DNA of 32,424 nucleotides from Streptosporangiales bacterium (GCA_017882645.1 JADGPC010000019.1:1-32424); one strand, 5' to 3'; counted from the first letter of the stretch, positions 7,898-16,374 are shown. A program made the numbers and translations. The notes: a model not told the origin generated them from the sequence alone.

Positions 7898-8905
7898 CTA
7901 CTGAGAATGAGCGCCGGCGCTGGCCGCGGCGATCAGCGGCTCCAGCGACGGATCCGCCAGCCTGGCCCTGGTCCAGTCCCAGCGTGACGAGGCCTCCTGC
8001 CAGTAATCGAAGCCCTCGGCGGGGGAGTCGGTCAGCAGCGCGTTCATGCCGACGAACAGGAGCGACCAGGTGTACTGGGCCGCGATCCCGAACAGGCTGG
8101 CCCGCGCGTACTGCACCGGATCGTGCGAGCCGAAGTAGGCGGTGCAGGCCGTCCGGATCTGGTCCGGGTCGTAGTCGCCTTCCATCGCCAGGTCGCCCAC
8201 GTCGAACATCGGGTCGTTCATCCCGCTGAAGTCGTAGTCGATGATCCGGATCCGGCCGTCGTCCATGATGTTCTTGGCCAGCAGGTCGTTGTTGCTCGGC
8301 ACGGCAGGCAGCGCGTTGAGCGCGAGGGCGGCCTGGATCCTGCGGATGGTCGGCAGCCAGTCCCTGATGCCCGGCGGGCAGGCCAGCGCATGCTGGTCGA
8401 TCAGGGCGAGATAGTCGTCGAGGAACTTCCAGATCACCGTGGTATTGCGCATCGGCGGGGCCTTGACGTGCAGATCGCGGATGGCGCGGCCGATGCGCGG
8501 GATGTAGTCAGGCCTGGCCAGGTCCGGGGTGTCCAGGGTCCGTCCGTCGATGTACTCGAGCACGAGCGCGGGTATGTCCGGCAGTGACTGGACGACCCGG
8601 GCGCCGACACCCGACGCGCCCGCGGCGACCGTGTTCGCGATCAGGTCGCCGATCGGGATCATCAGCCCGAAGTCATCCATCTCCTGGGTGAGGAACTTGA
8701 CCACGTACCGGTCGCCGCCGTCTGCGCTGACCGCGTAGGTGACGTGCGCCAGGCCGCCGAACAGCTGACGCCACTCAAGCCGCCGGCCGCGCAGCAGGCC
8801 GGCCGCCGCCGCGACCTGCGCCATCTGGCTGGCGAATCGCCGGTCCGCGGCGCTGGCCACGGGCTGGCTCGCCGCTGCGGTCCCGGGATCGCTCGCTGCG
8901 GTCAC
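7898..8905 (-). CDS. choline/ethanolamine-kinase-like phosphotransferase
   Basis: 335 residues, APH/choline-kinase fold. The N-lobe has RYVVKFL with the ATP-contacting Lys70. The catalytic loop is SNNDLLAKNI (Asp207, Asn212) and the metal motif is IDYDFSGMNDPMFDVGDLA, very like LicA/choline kinases. The usual HND of the catalytic loop reads NND here (His to Asn), while the catalytic Asp is kept. The likely role is ATP-dependent phosphorylation of a small amino alcohol or similar solute just after uptake. The start is GTG at 8905, one base after the permease stop (TGA-C-GTG), so the two are translationally coupled. A truly free-standing choline kinase would not need such coupling, so permease and kinase probably share a substrate. 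Confidence 0.82.
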   Translation of the reverse strand: MTAASDPGTAAASQPVASAADRRFASQMAQVAAAAGLLRGRRLEWRQLFGGLAHVTYAVSADGGDRYVVKFLTQEMDDFGLMIPIGDLIANTVAAGASGVGARVVQSLPDIPALVLEYIDGRTLDTPDLARPDYIPRIGRAIRDLHVKAPPMRNTTVIWKFLDDYLALIDQHALACPPGIRDWLPTIRRIQAALALNALPAVPSNNDLLAKNIMDDGRIRIIDYDFSGMNDPMFDVGDLAMEGDYDPDQIRTACTAYFGSHDPVQYARASLFGIAAQYTWSLLFVGMNALLTDSPAEGFDYWQEASSRWDWTRARLADPSLEPLIAAASAGAHSQ

Positions 8906-8906
8906 G

Positions 8907-10418
8907 TCAGGGCTCAGGGTCGTACTGGTCGATGGCCAGCGGGTGGTCGTGGATCCGCCTGGACCGGAACGCGTAGAACACCACGCCGACCAGCAGCGGC
9001 AGGCCGATGATCAGCCAGGCCATCGGGGCATTCTTGAGGAAGAAGCCGCCGGACGTGCCAGAGATCTGGTTGTAGGTGGGGTTGGTAGCCGGGCGCGGCC
9101 ACAGCAGGTCGAGTGCGGTCAGCCCGGTGCCGACGACCGCGACGATGTTCACCGCGATGCCCCAGCGCCCGAGCGAGAACTGGCCCTTGACCTTCGGCCA
9201 GCCCCGGAAGCGGTAGATCAGGGTGACGCTCATGATCAGGAAGTACGCCAGGTACATCGCAGCGGTCGCGCCGCCGACGATCGAGGAGGTCTTGGTGGTG
9301 AACACGAAGACCGGGACTAGGGACAGCACGCCGAGCAGCAGGACCGCGGCCCACGGCGCACCGTCCTTTAGTGTCTTGGACCACGTGGCCGAGAAGGGCA
9401 GCTGCCCGTCCCTGGCCATGCCGTAGATGTGCCGGACCGCGCCGGTGAACATGACGTTGGTGGCGACGATCAGCCCGATGGAGACAACGACGAGGAAGAG
9501 CTTGAAGACACCGACGGGCAGGTGCGCGGTGATCGCGTTCTCGGCGGGCACCCCGCCCAGCATCGCGGCCTTCATGTCGGGGATCGACGGCGTCAGGCAG
9601 ACCAGGAACAAGAAGCCCGCGACGATCGCGAACAGGTAGGCGCCGATCACGGCACGCGGTGCGTTGCGCCCGGCGTCGACGGTCTCCTCGCCCAGCGTGC
9701 CGCCATTCTCGAACGTGTACAGAACCCAGAGCGCGTTGAACACCCCGGCACCGATGAACAGCGGGAAGACGTTCTTGAGGCCGCTGAGCATCTGGACGGT
9801 CGCGGCGCCCGAGCTCGTTGTCGTCACGGTTGCGGTCTGGGTCAGGTTGCCGAAGTGCTTGGCGCCCAGGATGAAGGTCACGAGGCACACGATCGTAACG
9901 ACCGTCAGCTCAAGCCCCATCGCCCATTCGGTAATGCGGCCGAGAGTGCCGATGCGGGCGACATTCCACACCACCGCGATGACCGCGGCGATGACGATGA
10001 TGACCGCGTCGGTCGTGAAGCTGGGCGCCAGGTTGAACAGCGGATGGATCAGCACCGTCAGGCTCGCGTAATAGGCGGTCATCAAGGGGAACAGCGCGCC
10101 GGCGTAGACCCAGCCCATCCACCAGCCCACCCGCTTGCCGGCCAGGATCGTCGGCCACTGGTACATGCTGCCGGCGAACGGGTATTTGGACGCGAGCTCG
10201 GCGATAACCAGGACCATCGCGCCGACGCTGACGGCGACCAGCGGCCAGCCCCAGAACTCGGCGCCGCCGACGCTGGACATAGAGAACCCGTACAAAGAGA
10301 AGAGCCCGGCGAACACGCCGACGCCCGCGAAGGTGAGCGCGCCGTTGGTGAGGGCCGTCAGGACTCTGGTGAGCTTGCCGGCGGCAGTGAACTGCTGTGA
10401 GGTCTCGACAGCTCCCAT
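8907..10418 (-). CDS. APC-superfamily amino acid/amine permease
   Basis: 503 residues with about 12 hydrophobic helices. The N-terminal GALTFAGVGVFAGLFSLYGF and the GGAEFWGWPLVAVSVGAM stretch are typical of the APC (amino acid-polyamine-organocation) superfamily, in the group with eukaryote-like BAT/GABA permeases. It should import an amino acid, betaine or amine by proton or sodium coupling. It is the first gene of the operon permease-phosphotransferase-SDR. The ATG at 10418 has a modest GAAGGGA 12 nt upstream. Expression is probably controlled from the divergent region 10419-10683, where a palindrome covers the -35. Confidence 0.9.
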   Translation of the reverse strand: MGAVETSQQFTAAGKLTRVLTALTNGALTFAGVGVFAGLFSLYGFSMSSVGGAEFWGWPLVAVSVGAMVLVIAELASKYPFAGSMYQWPTILAGKRVGWWMGWVYAGALFPLMTAYYASLTVLIHPLFNLAPSFTTDAVIIVIAAVIAVVWNVARIGTLGRITEWAMGLELTVVTIVCLVTFILGAKHFGNLTQTATVTTTSSGAATVQMLSGLKNVFPLFIGAGVFNALWVLYTFENGGTLGEETVDAGRNAPRAVIGAYLFAIVAGFLFLVCLTPSIPDMKAAMLGGVPAENAITAHLPVGVFKLFLVVVSIGLIVATNVMFTGAVRHIYGMARDGQLPFSATWSKTLKDGAPWAAVLLLGVLSLVPVFVFTTKTSSIVGGATAAMYLAYFLIMSVTLIYRFRGWPKVKGQFSLGRWGIAVNIVAVVGTGLTALDLLWPRPATNPTYNQISGTSGGFFLKNAPMAWLIIGLPLLVGVVFYAFRSRRIHDHPLAIDQYDPEP

Positions 10419-10447
10419 CCGCTGAACCGTCCCTTCTCTCGATTGGG

Positions 10448-10466
10448 TGGTCCATTTGATGGATCA
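10448..10466. promoter_or_regulatory. operator candidate 2, 19-bp imperfect palindrome
   Basis: TGGTCCATTTGATGGATCA: arms of 8 bp match at 7 positions around TTG. It lies in the permease leader, downstream of the predicted start. The TGGTC half-site resembles GntR/HutC-family operators (for example the TGGTC/GACCA arms of DasR sites). A binding role is inference. Confidence 0.4.
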
Positions 10467-10482
10467 GCAGGACTTTTGGCGC

Positions 10483-10512
10483 ACTGTAACGTAGCCCCAC
10501 GAGGTCTGACAA
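10483..10512 (-). promoter_or_regulatory. promoter candidate of the permease operon
   Basis: On the minus strand TTGTCA (10507-10512), 18-bp spacer, TACAGT (10483-10488). Transcription would start near 10476, leaving a leader of about 58 nt. The -35 sits in the middle of the palindrome at 10503-10516. Confidence 0.5.
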
Positions 10513-10516
10513 GACC
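10503..10516. promoter_or_regulatory. operator candidate 1, GGTCT-N4-AGACC palindrome
   Basis: GGTCTGACAAGACC has perfect 5-bp arms around a 4-bp centre. GGTCT/AGACC are the arms of known HutC-subfamily operators, although those have no or a shorter spacer. It overlaps the -35 of the permease operon and is upstream of the dehydrogenase, so one repressor could control both directions. The GntR/HutC gene at 13167-13943 is the obvious candidate binder. Confidence 0.45.
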
Positions 10517-10542
10517 CCGCAGGCAGGATGGTCTCAGGGTGC

Positions 10543-10574
10543 ACCGCGGCTAGCGCGGCAGGTCGTGCCGCGGT
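10543..10574 (+). other. mutually exclusive hairpins in the dehydrogenase leader
   Basis: ACCGCGGC (10543-10550) pairs perfectly with GCCGCGGT (10567-10574). Alternatively CGCGGCA (10554-10560) pairs with TGCCGCG (10566-10572). They share the right arm. The site is 110 nt before the ATG; function is unknown and the GC-rich sequence may form this by chance. Confidence 0.3.
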
Positions 10575-10683
10575 TACGCTGACGGTCGATATGGTGCGCC
10601 CAAATGGCGACAGTCAGGCCGGGTCCCCGAGGCTCGGGGCGGCCGGGCGGCGGGCGCGTGCGGTACCAGCGGAAGGCCGACCA

Positions 10684-13143
10684 ATGCCCACCAATGACCT
10701 CCCGCAGCGAGCGCAGGTCGTCATCGTCGGCGGCGGTGCCGTCGGCTGCAGCGTCGCCTACCACCTGGCCAAGCTCGGCTGGACCGACGTGGTGCTGATC
10801 GAGCAGGGACAGCTGTCCTGCGGGACGACCTGGCACGCGGCCGGTGTCGTCGGCCAGCTCCGGACGCATCCGTCCCTGACCAGGCTGATGATCTACAGCA
10901 GCAGGCTGTACGAGGGCCTGGAGGCGGAGGTCGGTCTCGGCACCGGATGGAACCCGTGCGGCGCGCTCTGGGTCGCGGCCTCCGCCGACCGGATGACGCA
11001 GCTGCGCAGGACCGTCGACCTGGCGCGCGCACAGGGTCTGGAGGCGCATGACATCTCGGTGGCCGAGGCGGGGGCGAGGTGGCCGCTGATGCGAACCGAG
11101 GACCTGGTCGGCGCGATCTGGCTGCCGAACGACGCCAAGGCCAACCCCGCCGACCTGACCCAGGCGCTGGCGAGAGGCGCCAGGCGCCTGGGGGTGCGGA
11201 TTGCGGAGCGAACAAAGGCTCTCGGCTGGGTCGTCGACTGCGGCCGGGTCACGTCCGTGGCCACCGACCGCGGCGACATCGAGTGCGAGTACGTGGTCAA
11301 CTGCGGCGGGCAGTGGGCCAAGGCTCTCGGCGGGCAGGTCGGGGTGACCGTCCCCTTGCAGCCGGCCGAGCACTACTACATCGTCACGGAACCGATCGGC
11401 GGGCTGGACAAGGCCGCGCCCACGCTGCGCGACCCTGACGGGTATACCTACTTCAAGGAGGAAGTCCGCGGGCTGCTGATGGGCGGCTTCGAGCCGGACG
11501 CCAAGCCGTGGGTCGCCTCCGACGAGATTCCCGAGCCGTTCGAGTTCCAGCTGCTGCCTGAGGACTGGGACCAGTTCGACATCCTGATGCGCAACGCCGT
11601 GCACCGGGTGCCCGCCATGGAGAGCGCAGGGGTCAAGAAGTTCTACAACGGGCCCGAGAGCTTCACGCCGGACCACAACTTCATCATGGGCCTGGCGCCC
11701 GAGCTCGATAACTACTTCGTGCTGGCCGGCTTCAACTCCTCGGGCATCGCGTTCGCCGGCGGGGCGGGCCACGCCCTCGCCCAGTGGATCGTCGCCGGGG
11801 AGCCCGACCTCGATCTCAGCCCGGTCGACATCCGCCGGTTCGCGCCCATGCAGGGCAACAAGCGATGGCTGCGCGAGCGGGTCAAGGAAATTGTTGGCCT
11901 GCACTTCGCGATGGCCTGGCCGAACCGCGAGCCGCAGAGCGCCCGCGGTATTCGCCGATCCCCGGTGCATCACCTGCTTGAGGCGCACGGGGCGTGCTTC
12001 GGGACCAGGATGGGCTGGGAACGGGCGAACTGGTTCGCCCCGGCCGGCACGAAGCCGGTCGTGGAGTACGGCTGGGGACGGCAGAACTGGTTCGGCCACA
12101 GCGCGGCCGAGCACCTGGCGGCGCGCGAGGGCGTCGCGCTCTTCGATCAGACCTCGTTCGCCAAGATCGCGGTCCGCGGCGCCGACGCGGAGGCCGCCCT
12201 GCAGTTCCTGTGCTCCAACGACGTCGCGGTCCAGCCGGGCCGCACGGTCTACACGGCGCTGCTGAACGAACGCGGCGGCTACGAGGCCGACGTGACCGTG
12301 ACCCGCGTCCGGTGGAACGAGTACCTGCTGGTGACCAGCAGCGCCCAGGGGGTGCACGACCTTGACCTGCTGCGCCGGGGGGGTCCTGCCGGCCTGCGGG
12401 TCGAGTTCTTCGATGTCACCTCGTCCTACGCGGTGCTGTCGGTGATGGGCCCGCAGTCCCGGGCGCTGCTCGGCGGCCTGTCCGGTGACGACTTCTCCGC
12501 GGCGGCGTTCCCGTTCGGCCACAGCCGCGAGGTCGACCTTGGCGGCCTGACCGTCCGCGCCACCCGGCTGACCTACGTGGGCGAGCTGGGGTGGGAGCTG
12601 TACATTCCGAGCGAGTTGGCGGTGGCCGCGTTCGAGCGGCTGACCGATCCCGGCAATCCGATCAGGCCGACGCTGGCCGGCTACTACGCGATCGAGTCCC
12701 TGCGGCTGGAGAAGGGGTACCGCGCTTTCGGCCGGGAGCTCGGCCCGGACACCTCGCCGCTCGAGGCCGGCCTCACGTTCGCCTGCAAGCTGGACACGGA
12801 TATCGCCTTCCGCGGCCGCGAGGCAGTGGAGCGGCTTCAGGCCGAAGGCGTCGCCCGCCGCCTGGTGAGCCTGGTGGTCTCCGATCCTGATGCCTACGCG
12901 TGGGGCGGCGAGCTGCTGCTGCGAGATGGCGAGCCAGCTGGGTTCGCCAGCTCGGCCGCCTACGGTCACACGGTCGGCCGGACGGCGCTGCTCGGCTATA
13001 TCGAGCGGCGTGACGGCGGCAAGGCCGACCGTGACTGGCTGGGCCGGGGTACCTATCAGGTCGCCATCGGCGGCGAGCGCTACGACGCCAGCGTGTCCCT
13101 GCGTCCTCCCTACGATCCGGCCGGGGCCCGGATCCGGGCCTGA
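10684..13143 (+). CDS. dimethylglycine/sarcosine dehydrogenase-like FAD-GcvT fusion
   Basis: 819 residues. Domains in order: FAD-binding DAO domain (1 to about 370, VVIVGGGAVGCSVAYHLAKL), the FAO_M linker (about 370-430), then GcvT (about 430-700) and its C-terminal barrel (about 720-815). CGTTWHAAG carries His51, the position of the histidyl-FAD bond in dimethylglycine dehydrogenase. The family oxidatively demethylates an N-methyl amine and passes the one-carbon unit to tetrahydrofolate in the GcvT half. The ATG at 10684 has GGAAGG seven bases upstream. An in-frame extension back to 10528 is open but lacks domain content. It is divergent from the permease operon and convergent with the GntR gene, 23 bp away. 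The presence of this enzyme is the best clue that the pathway handles an N-methylated compound. Confidence 0.9.
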   Translation: MPTNDLPQRAQVVIVGGGAVGCSVAYHLAKLGWTDVVLIEQGQLSCGTTWHAAGVVGQLRTHPSLTRLMIYSSRLYEGLEAEVGLGTGWNPCGALWVAASADRMTQLRRTVDLARAQGLEAHDISVAEAGARWPLMRTEDLVGAIWLPNDAKANPADLTQALARGARRLGVRIAERTKALGWVVDCGRVTSVATDRGDIECEYVVNCGGQWAKALGGQVGVTVPLQPAEHYYIVTEPIGGLDKAAPTLRDPDGYTYFKEEVRGLLMGGFEPDAKPWVASDEIPEPFEFQLLPEDWDQFDILMRNAVHRVPAMESAGVKKFYNGPESFTPDHNFIMGLAPELDNYFVLAGFNSSGIAFAGGAGHALAQWIVAGEPDLDLSPVDIRRFAPMQGNKRWLRERVKEIVGLHFAMAWPNREPQSARGIRRSPVHHLLEAHGACFGTRMGWERANWFAPAGTKPVVEYGWGRQNWFGHSAAEHLAAREGVALFDQTSFAKIAVRGADAEAALQFLCSNDVAVQPGRTVYTALLNERGGYEADVTVTRVRWNEYLLVTSSAQGVHDLDLLRRGGPAGLRVEFFDVTSSYAVLSVMGPQSRALLGGLSGDDFSAAAFPFGHSREVDLGGLTVRATRLTYVGELGWELYIPSELAVAAFERLTDPGNPIRPTLAGYYAIESLRLEKGYRAFGRELGPDTSPLEAGLTFACKLDTDIAFRGREAVERLQAEGVARRLVSLVVSDPDAYAWGGELLLRDGEPAGFASSAAYGHTVGRTALLGYIERRDGGKADRDWLGRGTYQVAIGGERYDASVSLRPPYDPAGARIRA

Positions 13144-13166
13144 CTATGGGGCCGGGGCAGGCTGGC

Positions 13167-13943
13167 TCATCTGGAACTCTGCACCTCGCCATGGGCCCAG
13201 GCGATGACCGTCGTGCGGTCGCCGACAAACAGGTCGGTCGAGTACTCGACCGGCTTGTCGTCGAGGTCGAACGCGACCCGCTCGATGGCCATCAGCGGGT
13301 CGCCGACCTTGATGCCGAGCAGCTCCGACTGCTCATGGTTGGCCAGCACCGCGACCATGCGCTCGATCGCCTTGACGCACGTCACGCCGTACCGGTTGAT
13401 GAGCAGGTCATAGATGCTGTCGTCGAGTGGCTGGGACAGCAGGTCGGGCGCGAGCGACACCGGGATCCGCGCGGTCTCCAGCGAGATGCGGACCTCGTCA
13501 GCCAGGCGGATCCTGACCACCTCGTACACGAGCGTGCTGGCCGGAAGGTGCAGCGCGCCGGCTACGGCCTCGTCGGCCGGCAGCATCCGCGCGGACACCA
13601 CGTGAGCACCCGGCCGGAAACCCTGAGCACGCAGGTAAGCGGGGATCCCGGCCAGGTAGGTGAAGTCGATATCGACCCGCGGCCGGTTGACGAAGGTGCC
13701 GCCGCTGCGTCCCCGGCGGCGGTGCACGGCACCCTCGTGCTCCAGCCGGTCGAGGACCTGGCGTACGGTGGTCCGGCTCACGCCAAGCTGCATGGCGAGC
13801 TCGCGCTCGGTAGGCAGCCGTCCGTCCTCGCCCAGCCTGCCGCCGGAGATCAGCTCGTGGATGCGCTGTGCTACCGAGTCGCGAATGGTGCGGGAGTTCT
13901 CGATTCTGGTGACCGATCCGGCCTCGGCCTGACGGGCGCTCAT
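13167..13943 (-). CDS. GntR-family regulator, HutC/UTRA subfamily
   Basis: 258 residues. The N-terminal winged helix (about 18-88) has the GntR signature LPTERELAMQLGVSRTTVRQVLDRLEHEG. The C-terminal UTRA domain (about 100-248) has the family's LVYEVVRIRLADEVRISLE and EYSTDLFVGDR stretches and binds the effector, usually a small metabolite of the controlled pathway. It is most likely the repressor of the permease operon and the dehydrogenase, relieved by substrate or an intermediate. It is divergent from the SurE gene, with 80 bp between the starts, and convergent with the dehydrogenase. No copy of the GGTCT palindrome lies before its own start, so autoregulation is not obvious. Confidence 0.92.
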   Translation of the reverse strand: MSARQAEAGSVTRIENSRTIRDSVAQRIHELISGGRLGEDGRLPTERELAMQLGVSRTTVRQVLDRLEHEGAVHRRRGRSGGTFVNRPRVDIDFTYLAGIPAYLRAQGFRPGAHVVSARMLPADEAVAGALHLPASTLVYEVVRIRLADEVRISLETARIPVSLAPDLLSQPLDDSIYDLLINRYGVTCVKAIERMVAVLANHEQSELLGIKVGDPLMAIERVAFDLDDKPVEYSTDLFVGDRTTVIAWAHGEVQSSR

Positions 13944-14023
13944 AGCGCAACGATAGACGCACGCTGGCCTGAGTCCGCATGTCGTCCCCGTCCCCGGTCA
14001 CCGCGCTTGCCAGGGAGAATGCC

Positions 14024-14863
14024 GTGCGGATCCTGCTGACCAACGACGACGGATTCGATGCCGAGGGCATCCTGGCGATCCGTGCGGCGCTGGCCGCCTG
14101 GTGCGACAGCGTCGTGACCATTGCCCCGGACGAAGATTGCAGCGGTTTCGCGCGCAAGTGCACGTACTCCAGGCCGGTCGTGGTGACTCGCGTCTCGGCC
14201 GGCCCGCACCCCGTCTACCGCTGCGACGGCACGCCGACCGACTGCGTGCGGGTCGGGCTGCTCGGCGGCCTGGCCGCCGCTGCCGACCTCGTCGTCAGCG
14301 GCATCAATCACGGCGCGAACCTCGCCGATGACGTCACCTATTCGGGCACGGTAGGCGCGGGCCTGGAGGCTGCCATTCTCGGCACGCCAGCGATCTGCCT
14401 GTCACAGCAGACGCCGACCGGCTCCTTCTCGGTCAACTATCAGGAGGATCTGGGAAGCGCCGGGCTGGCCTACGACTTCGGTTTCGCGGCCGCGCACGGC
14501 GCCGCGCTCGCCCGGTCGGTGATCGGAGCCAGGCCCGCCGAGCCGGTGGTGCTCAGCGTCAACTATCCCGCCCGCCGGAGCGGTGCCGGCCGCCCCAGCG
14601 TGCTCACCAGGGCGGGCCGACGTGACTACCCGAGGGCGGTCGAGACCGGTCCGGCCGACGCCGACGTGTACCGGATGTACCTGTTCGGAGAGCCGGACGA
14701 GGTCATCCCCGAATCCGACGCGTCATTCGGCACCGACATCGGTGCCTTGCGGGCCGGCTACGTCTCGCTGACTCCGCTGTCGTTTGCTGTCGAGCTCGGT
14801 GACCTGTCCCCCGGCTTCCAGGCCTTCATCGCCCGCCTGAGCGAGACCTTTCCGGTCGGCTAA
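14024..14863 (+). CDS. surE: SurE-family 5'/3'-nucleotidase-like phosphatase
   Basis: 279 residues with all SurE motifs: RILLTNDDG (metal-binding Asp-Asp near the N-terminus), PDEDCSG, GTPTDCV, SGINHGANL and the V-x-YSGTVGAGLEAA segment. SurE enzymes dephosphorylate nucleoside monophosphates and some other phosphate esters with a divalent metal. I chose the GTG at 14024 because AGGGAGA (14012-14018) lies five bases before it and the protein then begins exactly at the first SurE strand; the in-frame ATG at 13979 adds 15 residues with no conserved content. In this setting it may remove the phosphate added by one of the two kinases, but a housekeeping role is equally possible. Its 3' end overlaps the LacI gene by 141 bp, tail to tail. 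Confidence 0.88.
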   Translation: MRILLTNDDGFDAEGILAIRAALAAWCDSVVTIAPDEDCSGFARKCTYSRPVVVTRVSAGPHPVYRCDGTPTDCVRVGLLGGLAAAADLVVSGINHGANLADDVTYSGTVGAGLEAAILGTPAICLSQQTPTGSFSVNYQEDLGSAGLAYDFGFAAAHGAALARSVIGARPAEPVVLSVNYPARRSGAGRPSVLTRAGRRDYPRAVETGPADADVYRMYLFGEPDEVIPESDASFGTDIGALRAGYVSLTPLSFAVELGDLSPGFQAFIARLSETFPVG

Positions 14864-15883
14864 CGCCTGACCCGTGGACTCGCGGACGACCAGGGACGTT
14901 CTCAGTACCCTGCTCTTCGGCGGTCGGCCGGTGGCGACGTAGTCCTGGAGCAGCTCGGCCGCTGTCTCGCCGAGCTCCCTGGCCGACAGGTTCACGGTCG
15001 TCAGCGGCGGGGCAGTGAACTCGGAGTACGGCAGGTCGTCGAAGCCCACCAGCGACAGCTCGCCGGGAACCGGCACGCCCAGGGTTCGGCAGGCGTGCAG
15101 CACCCCGTACGCGTACAGGTCGTCGCCGCAGACGACGGCGGTCACGCCCGCCGACTTCCAGTCGGGCCATCTGGCCAGGAAACCGCGGAAGGCCGCCTCC
15201 ATCGTCAGCTCGTCCAGGACGAGGTCGTCCGCGGCCAGCCCGGCGCCTAGCCGGCGCAATCCGGTTTCCAGCCCCTGCCGGCGATGCTGAAGCGAGGCCT
15301 TGTCCCGGCTGACGCCGACATAGGCCACTCGCCGGTGCCCGAGCGCGAGCAGGTAGTCGGCCAGCTCGCTGGCCGCGTGCCGGACATCCAGGTCGATGCT
15401 CGGGAAGGACCCGGCCGACCCGTCGGAATCGAGAATCACCGTCGGGCAGGTCGGGACGACCCGTTCGAGCAGCCTGGTTCCCGGGCTGGCCAGGATCAGG
15501 CCGGCCAGGTTGCCGGCCAGCGCCCGCTGCACGGTGCTCAGGTCATAGTCCTCGCCGCCGTGCGGCATCAGCACGGTCACCGACAGGGCGCTGTCGAGCT
15601 TGCGGGCCAGGCCGTCGAGCACCATGGAGAAGAACGGGTTGGTCGGGTCCGGGCTCACGAAGCCGATGGAGTCGAGCTCTCCCCGCGCCAGCGCGCTGGC
15701 GGTCGTGTTGAGCTGGTAGCCGAGCTCGCTCGCCGCGGCCAGGATCCGCTCGCGGGTCTCGGCCGCCACCCGGCCCTGGTCCTTGCCGTTGATGACCAGG
15801 GAGACCGTCGACAGCGAGCGGCCCGCTAGCTCGGCCACATCCCGCGCGGTCGCGCGGCGGGAGCGGGCAGGACGGGTCGCCAC
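14723..15883 (-). CDS. LacI-family transcriptional regulator
   Basis: 386 residues. The N-terminal LacI helix-turn-helix and hinge (about 10-65) read TARDVAELAGRSLSTVSLVING and ELGYQLNTTASALARG. The periplasmic-binding-protein-like effector domain follows (about 70-340) with GVTAVVCGDDLYAYGVLHACR and VGFDDLPYSEF..PPLTTV. The usual C-terminus, SLVVRESTG, is reached at about residue 342. The last 44 residues are an extra tail antisense to surE with no family content, which suggests loss of the original stop. The start is GTG. It may act at the palindrome at 2854-2869, the only central-CpG palindrome I saw at a promoter here. Confidence 0.9.
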   Translation of the reverse strand: MATRPARSRRATARDVAELAGRSLSTVSLVINGKDQGRVAAETRERILAAASELGYQLNTTASALARGELDSIGFVSPDPTNPFFSMVLDGLARKLDSALSVTVLMPHGGEDYDLSTVQRALAGNLAGLILASPGTRLLERVVPTCPTVILDSDGSAGSFPSIDLDVRHAASELADYLLALGHRRVAYVGVSRDKASLQHRRQGLETGLRRLGAGLAADDLVLDELTMEAAFRGFLARWPDWKSAGVTAVVCGDDLYAYGVLHACRTLGVPVPGELSLVGFDDLPYSEFTAPPLTTVNLSARELGETAAELLQDYVATGRPPKSRVLRTSLVVRESTGQALADRKGLAQAGDEGLEAGGQVTELDSKRQRSQRDVAGPQGTDVGAE

Positions 15884-16374
15884 GACGAGAATTGTGTCAT
15901 GCTGCCGGCCCGAGGGTTTCCCCTAGATCGGTGGCTCCGGCTGGCGGGCGGATCGCCCCGCCCGCGGCCGGGATCCGCGGGCCGGGCTTCGCGGCTCCGC
16001 TGCGTCGTGCCGGGCATGACGGTTATCGGGGTGTTTGCTGGAATAGTGCGGCGATCTCGGGTGCTGGCGGTGGATCACGTCTCTTGCGGCGCGCACGCGC
16101 CATTTTTGCGCGGGACATCGTCAACTTATCGACGTGCGGCGCACGCTTTTAACCCGACAGGGAGCGGTTTTGGCGGCTGTGCGGCCGGCTCGGCGCGAGC
16201 TAAACACGTCTGAGCGATAAGTGACTTCTCTCATATTCGGCTGTTCCTGGACGTAGGACGCCTGATCAGCGGGTTGTGTAGGGAGGTACTCGGAGCCGCG
16301 GGAGCGGCAGGCACCGCTTCCGGGAGAAAGGAGAATTGCTTAGCCCAGACAAAATTGGGACGAGAACTGAATAG
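15884..16374. other. long intergenic region before the LysM/Rpf-like gene
   Basis: I see no gene in this stretch. It includes two GCGGCGC(G)CACGC repeats (about 16085 and 16134), an AT-richer segment near 16340-16370 with CCCA-N7-TTGGG, and several purine-rich runs. It likely carries the promoter and part of the leader of the gene at 16491, but I cannot name a specific promoter. Confidence 0.5.

Noticed and set aside
10528-10683. N-terminal extension of the FAD-GcvT fusion
   Set aside because: No domain content, while a good ribosome binding site and the FAD strand both point to ATG 10684.
10534-12969. Very long antisense open frame under the FAD-GcvT gene
   Set aside because: High GC content opens antisense frames; the product is compositionally biased and has no domain, while the sense strand is clearly coding.
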